From an uncultured Pseudomonadota bacterium (GTDB lineage: Bacteria > Pseudomonadota > Gammaproteobacteria > Xanthomonadales > Ahniellaceae): a stretch of DNA of 12,895 nt. Both the position numbers and the translations under genes were made by a program. This document shows, in pieces, positions 5,771 through 12,104 of this stretch (its first letter is position 1; each line of letters begins with the position of its first letter). The stretch is taken from the NCBI GenBank assembly GCA_937996755.1, contig CALKUS010000118.1, positions 1 to 12,895 on the forward strand, written 5' to 3'. A model generated the notes under the pieces. It worked only from the letters and a program-made list of their open reading frames with translations, was not told where the DNA came from and searched no databases.

Positions 5771-6873
5771 CGCGTCCGCCGCTGCTCGCGGCCGCGCTGG
5801 CCTTGCCGGGCATCGTCCTGCCGGCGAGCGAAGCGGGCGCGGAACGCCCGCCCGGCGCAGGCGAGGTCGGCCTGCGCTACTCCCACTACCAGGAATACCA
5901 GCCGGGCGCCGAGCGCATCGAAGTCGTGCTGCCCGCGCTGTTCGTGCTGGTGCCCGTCGCGGAGGACTGGACGATCCAGGGCCAGCTCGCGCTCGATTCG
6001 GTTTCCGGCGCCTCGCCGCTCTATCACGACACGCTGTCGGGCGCGTCCGGCATCGGCGTCGACGACGTGCGGCGTTCCCTCGACGTCGACGCCACGCGCT
6101 ACTTCGATCGCGCCAGCCTGGCGTTCGGTGCGTCGGTTTCGCGCGAGGACGACTACGACTCGGACGCCGTCCGCGCCGTGGCCACGTTCGACAGCGCGGA
6201 TCGCAATCGCACGATCACGGTCGGCGTCGGCTACAGCGACGACACCATCGACAGCGTCAACGGCGTGGCCGAGCACGAAGCGCGGAACACGACGGATGCG
6301 CAGGTGGGCGTGGCGCGCGTGCTCACGTCGCGCGACGTGGCGCAGGCGTCCGTCACGTTCGCGCACGGCAGCGGCTACTACGACGATCCGTACAAGGTTC
6401 TCGATCGTCGCCCCGGCTCGCGCGACGAGCGCGCGCTCTCGCTGCGCTGGAACCACGCGTACGACACGCCGGGCGAGGTGCTGCGCGTGGCGTATCGCCT
6501 GTTCGACGATTCCTGGGGCATCACGGCGCACAGCGTCGACCTCGCGTGGCGCCATCCCTTCGCGAACGACTTCGTCGTGGAGCCGTCGCTGCGCTACCAC
6601 TCGCAGTCGGCGGCGGACTTCTACTTCGACCCGCCGGTCGGAACGGGCTTCGTGCCCGGCGAGCCGTACTCCGCCGATGCGCGCCTCTCTGCGTTCGGCG
6701 CCGTCACCGCGGCGATCAAGCTCGAGGTGCCGTTCGGAAGCCGCTGGCGCAGCGACTTCAAGCTCTCGTTCTACCGCCAGAAGAGCGCGTGGCGTGCGTT
6801 CGGCGACGGCAGCCCCGACCTGCTGCCGGTATCCGCACGCACGTTCGAGATCGGGCTGACCTACGAGTACTGA
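5761..6873 (+). CDS. DUF3570 family, predicted outer-membrane beta-barrel
   Basis: The gene encodes a 370-residue protein with a signal peptide cleaved near PASEAGA (residue 27). The mature sequence opens GEVGLRYSHYQEYQPG, then alternates polar and hydrophobic residues in many short strands. It ends TFEIGLTYEY, with a C-terminal aromatic residue and alternating pattern typical of the BAM recognition signal of outer-membrane barrels. Residues 79-96 contain two close motifs, DSVSGAS (79-85) and DTLSGAS (90-96), which resemble the ApbE flavin-attachment consensus with Ser for Thr. The ATG lies inside the last codons of the DUF4266 gene; a TTG six bases upstream is possible but less likely. DUF3570 has no biochemical function known to me. 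Its position between the CxC lipoprotein and the ApbE gene is a gene order I recall from other proteobacteria. The family call is strong; the role is unknown. Confidence 0.88.
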   Translation: MQLTRPPLLAAALALPGIVLPASEAGAERPPGAGEVGLRYSHYQEYQPGAERIEVVLPALFVLVPVAEDWTIQGQLALDSVSGASPLYHDTLSGASGIGVDDVRRSLDVDATRYFDRASLAFGASVSREDDYDSDAVRAVATFDSADRNRTITVGVGYSDDTIDSVNGVAEHEARNTTDAQVGVARVLTSRDVAQASVTFAHGSGYYDDPYKVLDRRPGSRDERALSLRWNHAYDTPGEVLRVAYRLFDDSWGITAHSVDLAWRHPFANDFVVEPSLRYHSQSAADFYFDPPVGTGFVPGEPYSADARLSAFGAVTAAIKLEVPFGSRWRSDFKLSFYRQKSAWRAFGDGSPDLLPVSARTFEIGLTYEY

Positions 6874-6880
6874 CGCGCCC

Positions 6881-7774
6881 GTGCAGCCCGAGCACCAGCG
6901 GCTGGCGTTCGCGGCCATGGCGTCGCGTTGCGCGCTCGTCGTCGACCACGACGGCGACGCGAGCACCGCGCTCGCCGCCGCACGCGAAGAGGTGCTGCGC
7001 ATCGAGGCGAAGTATTCGCGCTATCGCGACGACAGCGTCGTTTCGGCGATCAATCGCGCCGCCGGTGGCGCCGGCGTGGCAGTCGACGACGAAACCGCGG
7101 CGCTGCTCGACCTCGCGGCGGCCGCGCATGCAGCGAGCGACGGGCGCTTCGACGCGACGAGCGGCGTGCTGCGCCGCGCCTGGGACTTCGGGGCCGCGCG
7201 CGTCGCGACGACGGAGGCGCTGGCTGCGCTGCTGCCGCTGGTCGGCTGGCAGCAGGTCGAATGGAATCGTCCGCACCTGCGCCTGCCGCGCGCCGGCATG
7301 GAGCTCGACTTCGGCGGCTTCGGCAAGGAATACGCCGCGGACCGCGCCGCGGCGGTGCTCGCGTCGCACGGCATCGCGCACGGCTTCGTGAACCTCGGCG
7401 GCGACGTGCGCGCAGTCGGCGCGCGGCGCGACGGCGCGCCGTGGCAGGTCGGCGTCCAGCATCCGCGCGAAGTCGATCGGGTGCTCGCGCGCGTCGCGTT
7501 GCGGGACGGCGCGATCGCGACGAGCGGCGACTACGAGCGATACTTCGAATGCGACGGCGTGCGCTACTGCCATGTGCTGGACGCGCGCAGCGGCGTGCCG
7601 GTGCAGGGCGTGCGCGCGGTGAGCGTCGTCGCGCCGCTGTGCGTGGTCGCCGGGCTGCACGCGACGATCGCGATGCTGCACGGCGCGAAGGCGAAGGACT
7701 ACCTCGACGAATGCGGATGCGCGTATTTGCTGGTCGACGGCGATGGGGCGGTGCACCGCACACTGGCCGGGTAG
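6881..7774 (+). CDS. apbE: ApbE-family FAD:protein FMN transferase, variant without signal peptide
   Basis: The gene encodes a 297-residue protein. ApbE enzymes move FMN from FAD onto a Thr (or Ser) of target proteins. Recognisable motifs are IEAKYSRYRDDSVVSAIN (41-58), DGRFDATSGVLRRAWDFG (87-104), LDFGGFGKEYAAD (142-154), VNLGGDVRAVG (170-180), ATSGDYERYF (213-222) and HVLDARSGVPV (231-241). Two points are unusual. First, the domain begins by residue 9 and the reading frame is closed at 6857 with no earlier start codon, so there is no signal peptide, although most ApbE proteins are exported. Second, the metal-site segment normally read as A-D-A-x-A/S-T is AGLHAT here (257-262), with Gly258 in place of the Asp. 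The GTG start follows the DUF3570 stop by 7 nt. Its TAG stop lies in the REP palindrome. Family membership is firm; activity is less certain. Confidence 0.9.
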   Translation: MQPEHQRLAFAAMASRCALVVDHDGDASTALAAAREEVLRIEAKYSRYRDDSVVSAINRAAGGAGVAVDDETAALLDLAAAAHAASDGRFDATSGVLRRAWDFGAARVATTEALAALLPLVGWQQVEWNRPHLRLPRAGMELDFGGFGKEYAADRAAAVLASHGIAHGFVNLGGDVRAVGARRDGAPWQVGVQHPREVDRVLARVALRDGAIATSGDYERYFECDGVRYCHVLDARSGVPVQGVRAVSVVAPLCVVAGLHATIAMLHGAKAKDYLDECGCAYLLVDGDGAVHRTLAG

Positions 7775-7818
7775 GAGCCCGCTTGCGGGCGACCGGTCGC
7801 CCGCAAGCGGGCTCCTAC
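7771..7818. repeat. REP/BIME-type perfect 48-bp palindrome between convergent genes
   Basis: Bases 7771-7794 are the exact reverse complement of 7795-7818. Each 24-base half reads GTAGGAGCCCGCTTGCGGGC followed by GACC, and by itself forms a small hairpin GCCCG-CTTG-CGGGC. A GTAG head before a GC hairpin is the hallmark of REP elements linked to RAYT transposases in Pseudomonas, Xanthomonas and enterobacteria, so this is two REPs in inverted orientation (a BIME). It supplies the TAG stop codon (7772-7774) of the ApbE gene and ends one base before the stop codon of the convergent DUF1501 gene at 7820. There is no U-tract, but the long hairpin may still stop or protect transcripts from both sides. 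The RAYT gene is not in this window. Confidence 0.88.
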
Positions 7819-7819
7819 A

Positions 7820-9031
7820 TCAACGGGCGACCAGTGCGTTGACGAACGGCTGCTGCACGAAGCCCGGGAACACGCGCGCAAGGTCGCTGCCGCCGAGCCG
7901 CTTCACGAGCACTTCCGACAGCACCGAACGATAGTCGGTGGTGATCGCGAGGTCGCCGCGGAACAGCTGGTCGTCGCGCAGGCCCGGCCAGTTCCGGTAG
8001 ACGTTGCGGCCGGCGACGCCACCGCCGAGCAGCAGCATCGCGTAGCCGGAGCCGTGGTCGGTGCCGCCCGACGCGTTCTGCGCGGCGCGGCGCCCGAATT
8101 CGGTCAACGTGACGACCGTGACGCCGGACATCGCCGCACCCAGGTCCGTGTCGAATGCGGCGAGCGACTTGCCGAGCTCGTCGAGCAGCGGCGTGAGCTG
8201 GTTCGCTTCGTTGTCGTGGTGGTCCCAGCCGCCGATGTCGACGCACGCGACGGAGAGCCCCACGTCGGCCTTGATGAGCTGCGCGATGCTGTGCATCTGG
8301 CTGCCGAATGCCGTGTTCGGGTACGCAGCGCCGTTCGCGGCCGCGTATTGCGACGGATTCGCCGCCGCGAGCTCGTCCACCGCCGCGAGCGAGCGCTGTG
8401 CCGTGACGTCGAGCAGCGAGTCGCTCGCGAAGAGGTGATCCAGCGCGTCGACGACTTCGGATTTGCGCGACGACGTCGTCTTCACCGTGAATCCCGCGAA
8501 CGTGTCGATCCCCACGGCCGGCGCGTTGCCGCGCAAGGCGAGCTGCAGCGCCTTGCCGACGCCGACCGCTTCGAACGTCTCGGTGACGCCGACCGCTTCG
8601 AGGTGGCGGTTCAGCCAACCGCTGCTCACGCCGGCGCTGTTCAGCGCCGCGCGCTCCATGAAGTCCTGGCAGTCGAAATGCGAGCGGCTGCCGAGCAGGA
8701 ATCCCGTCGCGTGCACGACCGCGAGCCGTCCCGCCTGGTACAGCGGCACGAGCGGCGCGAGCGCCGGGTTGAACCCGAAGAATCCGTCGAGGTCGAGCGC
8801 GGCGGACGTGCCGCTGCCCGGTCGCGCGACGGCGAGCGTCGGGCGCAGGCGGTAGTAATCGGCGTCGCCGTACGGCGCGACGGCGTTCAGCGCATCCATG
8901 CCGCCGCGCTGGAACACGATCACGAGCACGTCGCGCGCGGCGCCCGTGGCGCCGAAGGAGAGCCGCGGCATGGCGAGCGGAATCGCGGCCGCGGGCACGC
9001 ACTTGAGGAAATCGCGTCGGGTCAGGCTCAT
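7820..9031 (-). CDS. DUF1501 protein with Tat signal
   Basis: The gene encodes a 403-residue protein of the DUF1501 family, which belongs to the alkaline phosphatase/sulfatase-like fold group. The N-terminus MSLTRRDFLK has a perfect twin-arginine motif followed by a hydrophobic segment and a likely cleavage near SFGA (residues 25-28), so folded export through Tat is expected. Family landmarks are VIVFQRGGMDALNAVAPYGD (38-57), a DIGGWDHHDN segment (265-274) and TEFGRRAAQNASGGTDHGSG (310-329); the Asp and His residues are likely metal ligands. No substrate is known to me. Translation is coupled to the DUF1800 gene: the A of that gene's TGA stop is the first base of this gene's ribosome binding site AGGAGGG, six bases before the ATG. 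The 3' end lies directly against the REP palindrome. Confidence 0.93.
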   Translation of the reverse strand: MSLTRRDFLKCVPAAAIPLAMPRLSFGATGAARDVLVIVFQRGGMDALNAVAPYGDADYYRLRPTLAVARPGSGTSAALDLDGFFGFNPALAPLVPLYQAGRLAVVHATGFLLGSRSHFDCQDFMERAALNSAGVSSGWLNRHLEAVGVTETFEAVGVGKALQLALRGNAPAVGIDTFAGFTVKTTSSRKSEVVDALDHLFASDSLLDVTAQRSLAAVDELAAANPSQYAAANGAAYPNTAFGSQMHSIAQLIKADVGLSVACVDIGGWDHHDNEANQLTPLLDELGKSLAAFDTDLGAAMSGVTVVTLTEFGRRAAQNASGGTDHGSGYAMLLLGGGVAGRNVYRNWPGLRDDQLFRGDLAITTDYRSVLSEVLVKRLGGSDLARVFPGFVQQPFVNALVAR

Positions 9032-9037
9032 GCGCTT

Positions 9038-9044
9038 CCCTCCT
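9038..9044 (-). promoter_or_regulatory. RBS fused to the upstream stop codon (DUF1800-DUF1501 coupling)
   Basis: On the minus strand TGAGGAGGG contains the DUF1800 stop TGA (9046-9044) and, sharing its last base, the Shine-Dalgarno AGGAGGG (9044-9038). The DUF1501 ATG follows after six bases. A ribosome ending on DUF1800 would be placed exactly for reinitiation, so the two proteins are probably made in fixed proportion. Confidence 0.75.
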
Positions 9045-10528
9045 CAGCGGTACTGGAAGTACGGCGACGCGAGCATCACGCCCACCAGGTCGCGCGTGCG
9101 CGCGAGGCGCTCGCCGTCCGCGATCGGTCGCGTGCCGAGGCCGCGCGGCCCGCTCGCGAGCCCGACGAGCCGCGAGCGGTCGGCGCTCGCGAGCGGGCGT
9201 CGCAGCAGGCGCGCCGCGAGCCGGTCGACGAGCTGCTCGGGTGTCGTTGCGTCGCCCGCGAGCGCGGCCACGTCCACGCGCACGCCCGCATTGAACGTGT
9301 TCTCGGCCAGCGCGAAGCCGATGTTGAAGCGCTCGAGCAGCGCGGACGTGGTCGTCCAGTAGTCGCGGTTGTCTGGATAGCCGTCCGGCGTGGGCCACAG
9401 GTAGTGCAGCTGGCCCAACGTGTTGAGCTGCTCGCCGATCGCGCGCAGGTAGGAGTTGCCGCTGACCGTCGCGCCGAGCACGCGCAGCGCGCCGAACAGC
9501 AGCTCGACCGGGCGCCGCGTCTTGCGGTCGGCCGACGCCTTGAACTCGGACGAGCGGAACACCGCGCGCAACATCGCGCGGATGTCGCCGCCGGAGCTGG
9601 TGTAGGTCGCGGCCACCGCGTCGACGAGGCTGGCGGGCGGCGTGTCGTCGACGAACCGGCGCACGAGCTTCGTCGCGAGATAGCGCGCCGTCGACGGATG
9701 CGCGAGCAGGATGTCGAGCACCTGGTCGCCGTCCTCGATGCCGCGGTTCGGCGCGATCGCATTGCCGAGCACGGTCTTCGCGCCCGTGTCGTGGCGCGGG
9801 CGCACGAACGTGAACGCCACGTCGGCGCCGGACTGCCCGCCCGCGTAAGTCCAGCCGGTGAAGCAGCGCGCCACTTCCGCGACGTCGGCTTCGCTGTATC
9901 CGCCGTTCACGCCGAGCGTGTGCAGCTCCATGAGCTCGCGCGCGTAGTTCTCGTTCGGGCCGGTCGCGACGTTCGAGTAGTTGTCGAGGTAGTAGAGCAT
10001 CGCCGGGCTGCGCGCGTTGCCGCGCAACAGGTCGGAGAAGCGACCGAGCGCATGGCGCCGGATCAGCTCGCGGTCCTCGACCGTCTTGAAGTAACGGACG
10101 GGCCCGTCGATGTGCTGCACGTTGAAGTGGTTGGTCCAGAACTCGACCATCACCTCGTACAGCTGGCGCGGACTGAAGAGCTGGCGCAGGAACGTCGCGA
10201 CGCGCAGCTCGTTGACCGCCTGGAACTGGTCGCCGCCAGCCCGTACCTGCTCGATCAACTGGCCGTTCGTCATCGCGAGCGTCGGCAGCGCCGTCGCGAG
10301 TTGCCCCTCGAGCGCGGAATCGTCGATCGCCTCGTAGGCGAGCTGGTACTCGAGCCATGCGTCGTAACCCGCGGCGACCGCCGCCTGGTACTCCGCCTCG
10401 CGGATGCCGAAGCTCGTGCGGTTCAGCAGCAGGACGACGTCCGCGGGCGCCGGCAGCGCGGTCGCGGCCTTGCCCTTCGCCTCACCGATCGCGAGCACGT
10501 GTTCGAGGAACATGCGCCGTCCCGACAT
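9044..10528 (-). CDS. DUF1800 family protein
   Basis: The gene encodes a 494-residue protein from the ATG at 10528, chosen because GGGAGGTGG precedes it with good spacing; an open extension to 10597 has no such site. Family motifs are LLNRTSFG (34-41), FWTNHFNV (130-137), LLRGNARSPAMLYYLDN (167-183), NENYARELMELHTLGV (192-207) and ARCFTGWTY (220-228). DUF1800 proteins are nearly always encoded beside DUF1501 proteins, as here, and are usually thought to act outside the cytoplasm; their biochemical role is unknown to me. No Sec or Tat signal is visible at either possible start (MSGRRMFLEHVLAIGEAKGK is not hydrophobic enough), which is odd for the family. It may be carried out with the Tat-tagged DUF1501 partner, or stay inside. 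The 203-bp gap to the next, divergent gene shows no convincing promoter for this gene. Confidence 0.92.
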   Translation of the reverse strand: MSGRRMFLEHVLAIGEAKGKAATALPAPADVVLLLNRTSFGIREAEYQAAVAAGYDAWLEYQLAYEAIDDSALEGQLATALPTLAMTNGQLIEQVRAGGDQFQAVNELRVATFLRQLFSPRQLYEVMVEFWTNHFNVQHIDGPVRYFKTVEDRELIRRHALGRFSDLLRGNARSPAMLYYLDNYSNVATGPNENYARELMELHTLGVNGGYSEADVAEVARCFTGWTYAGGQSGADVAFTFVRPRHDTGAKTVLGNAIAPNRGIEDGDQVLDILLAHPSTARYLATKLVRRFVDDTPPASLVDAVAATYTSSGGDIRAMLRAVFRSSEFKASADRKTRRPVELLFGALRVLGATVSGNSYLRAIGEQLNTLGQLHYLWPTPDGYPDNRDYWTTTSALLERFNIGFALAENTFNAGVRVDVAALAGDATTPEQLVDRLAARLLRRPLASADRSRLVGLASGPRGLGTRPIADGERLARTRDLVGVMLASPYFQYR

Positions 10529-10680
10529 GCCCACCTCCCGGCCGCACCAGCAGCTCGTTGGCAAGGCGCAACGCACCGGGGCAGCGGGCGTTGACAACCC
10601 CCGGCGGTGATTGTGCGCGCAAACGGTTGCGGCAGACCGCGGGCATCGTGCGCCCGCGCATGGATTAGCCCGCCCGTATC

Positions 10681-10689
10681 TGCTAGAAA
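10681..10689 (+). promoter_or_regulatory. Candidate extended -10 promoter for the small protein-aguA-aguB genes
   Basis: TGCTAGAAA contains the TG-n extension followed by TAGAAA, three matches to TATAAT with the first two bases correct. It lies in the only AT-rich stretch of the 203-bp divergent gap, 42 bases before the ATG at 10732. The -35 position holds TGGATT (10661-10666), which is poor, as is common with extended -10 promoters. Confidence 0.3.
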
Positions 10690-10731
10690 ACGAGGCGACA
10701 CAGGGGCTTCCCTACGCTTCGGAGGTTCGCC

Positions 10732-11061
10732 ATGAAGATTTCATGCTCCCTCGCCCTCCTGGCCGTGGCGTTCGCCGCCGCGCCGGCGCCGGCGCGCGCC
10801 GACGTGCTGCTGGTCGACCGCGTGCAGAAGGAAGCCGTCCTGCCGGTCCCGCCGCGCGGGATCTCGATGGACCAGGTGCTCGCGCGCTACGGCGAGCCGG
10901 CCGAGCGCGTCGCGCCGGTGGGCGGCAACAGGCCGCAGCACCCGCCGATCACGCGCTGGGTCTACGGCGACTTCACCGTCTATTTCGAACACGACAAGGT
11001 CATCGACAGCGTCGCCAACCGGCTGGCGCTCGAGAAGGGACCCAAGCCGCCGGAGCAGTGA
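10732..11061 (+). CDS. Small exported protein of unknown function, BamE/SmpA-like features
   Basis: The gene encodes a 109-residue protein with a clear signal peptide (MKISCSLALLAVAFAAAPAP, cleavage after ARA at residue 23) and no lipobox. The mature part contains GISMDQVLARYGEPAERVAPVGG (43-65) and PPITRWVYGDFTVYFEHDKVIDSV (71-94). A G-x-S-M-x-x-V-x-x-x-(F/Y)-G-x-P helix followed by an R-W-x-Y strand and an F-x-x-x-x-V strand recalls the SmpA/OmlA (BamE) fold, where the same pattern reads G-M-x-x-x-x-V-x-x-x-x-G-x-P. I recognise it as a conserved gammaproteobacterial hypothetical protein but know no function. The start is supported by CGGAGGT six bases upstream. Its stop overlaps the aguA start by one base (TGATG), so the two are almost certainly co-translated; how an envelope protein relates to agmatine breakdown is unclear. 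Confidence 0.85.
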   Translation: MKISCSLALLAVAFAAAPAPARADVLLVDRVQKEAVLPVPPRGISMDQVLARYGEPAERVAPVGGNRPQHPPITRWVYGDFTVYFEHDKVIDSVANRLALEKGPKPPEQ

Positions 11062-12104
11062 TGGCAGGAAGCAAGTGGCGCCTGCCTGCGGAGTGGGAAG
11101 CGCAGGACGGCGTGCTCCTGGCATGGCCGCACGCGGAAACCGACTGGCGCGGCAACCTTCCTGACGTCGAGCAGACCTATGCGGCGCTCGTCGCCGCCAT
11201 CGCTCGGTTCGAGCGCGCGGTGGTGTGCGTCGACGGCCCCGTTACCGAGAATCGCGCGCGCGCCCTGCTGGAACCCGCGGGCGCGAACCTCGACCGCATC
11301 GCGTTCGTCCCGGTCGACTACGACGACACCTGGCTGCGCGATTCCGGCCCGATCTCGCTGAGCGACGGCACGCGCTTCCGGCTCGTCGATTTCCGCTTCA
11401 CCGGCTGGGGCGGCAAGTTCGAGGCGTCGCTCGACGATGCGCTCGCCTCGACGCTGCACGAGCTGGGCCTGTTCGGCGACGCCGAGCACGTGCGCGCCGA
11501 CTGGGCGCTGGAAGGCGGCGCGATCGAGAGCGATGGCGCGGGCACGATCCTCACCACGTGGCAGTGCCTCCATCACCGCCACCCCGACCTGTCGCGCGAC
11601 GACGTCCGAGCGACGCTCGCGGGCCACTTCGGGGCGCAGCGCGTGCTGATCCTCGAGCACGGCCACCTGGAGGGCGACGACACCGACGCGCACATCGACA
11701 CGCTCGCGCGCTTCGCGTCGCCCACGCGAATCGTCTACCAGGGTTGCGACGATCCGTCGGATTCGCACTTCGAGGAGCTCGGGCGCATGGCCGACGAGCT
11801 TCGCGCGCTGCGCCGCGCCGACGGCGAGCCGTACGAGCTCGCCGTGCTGCCCTGGGCCAGGCCCGTGCGGGCCGCGGACGGCCGCCGCCTCGCGGCATCC
11901 TACGCGAATTTCCTGATCGTGAACGGTGCCGTGCTCATGCCCGCCTACGGCGATCCCGCCGATGCCGCCGCCGCGCGCGTGCTGGCGGCCGCGTTTGCCG
12001 GGCGCGAGATCGTGCCGGTACCCTGCCGGCCCCTGATCGAGCAGAACGGCAGCCTGCACTGCGTCACCATGCAGTTGCCGCGAGGAGTGTTGCATGTCGC
12101 GTGA
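11061..12104 (+). CDS. aguA: Agmatine deiminase
   Basis: The gene encodes a 347-residue cytoplasmic enzyme that hydrolyses agmatine to N-carbamoylputrescine and ammonia, the first step of the agmatine route to putrescine. The sequence covers the whole peptidyl-arginine-deiminase-type family from LPAEWEAQDGVLLAWPH (8-24) to NGSLHCVTMQLPRG (329-342). Catalytic residues by family comparison are D94 in DTWLRDSGP, E151 in ALEGGAIESDG, H211 and D213 in DAHIDTLARF, and the nucleophile C334. SYANFLIVNG (280-289) and the MPAYGDPAD segment (293-301) are also typical. The His often found after EGGxI is Glu156 here; it is not the catalytic His, and I believe this variant occurs in related proteins. The start overlaps the previous stop by one base, with GGAG five bases upstream; its end overlaps aguB by 11 bases. 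Confidence 0.96.
   Translation: MAGSKWRLPAEWEAQDGVLLAWPHAETDWRGNLPDVEQTYAALVAAIARFERAVVCVDGPVTENRARALLEPAGANLDRIAFVPVDYDDTWLRDSGPISLSDGTRFRLVDFRFTGWGGKFEASLDDALASTLHELGLFGDAEHVRADWALEGGAIESDGAGTILTTWQCLHHRHPDLSRDDVRATLAGHFGAQRVLILEHGHLEGDDTDAHIDTLARFASPTRIVYQGCDDPSDSHFEELGRMADELRALRRADGEPYELAVLPWARPVRAADGRRLAASYANFLIVNGAVLMPAYGDPADAAAARVLAAAFAGREIVPVPCRPLIEQNGSLHCVTMQLPRGVLHVA

Noticed and set aside
8558..8601. 17-bp direct repeat (8558-8574 and 8585-8601), 27 bases apart
   Set aside because: It lies in frame inside the DUF1501 gene and encodes a repeated EAVGV. It is most simply a small internal duplication or codon-bias effect without a regulatory role.
7815..10594. Open frames of about 850 codons on both strands over the DUF1501/DUF1800 genes
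   Set aside because: They cross the real gene boundary, are Arg-rich and show no recognisable domains, whereas the minus-strand DUF frames have motifs, ribosome binding sites and a Tat signal.
10591..10596. Perfect TTGACA box in the divergent gap
   Set aside because: No -10-like sequence occurs 15-19 bases downstream on the plus strand (the region is GC-rich), so it is probably chance.
11511..11532. Glu in place of the usual His in the EGGxIH motif of agmatine deiminase, suspected loss of activity
   Set aside because: The catalytic His and Cys are elsewhere (H211, C334) and all triad-region residues are present, so the enzyme should be active.
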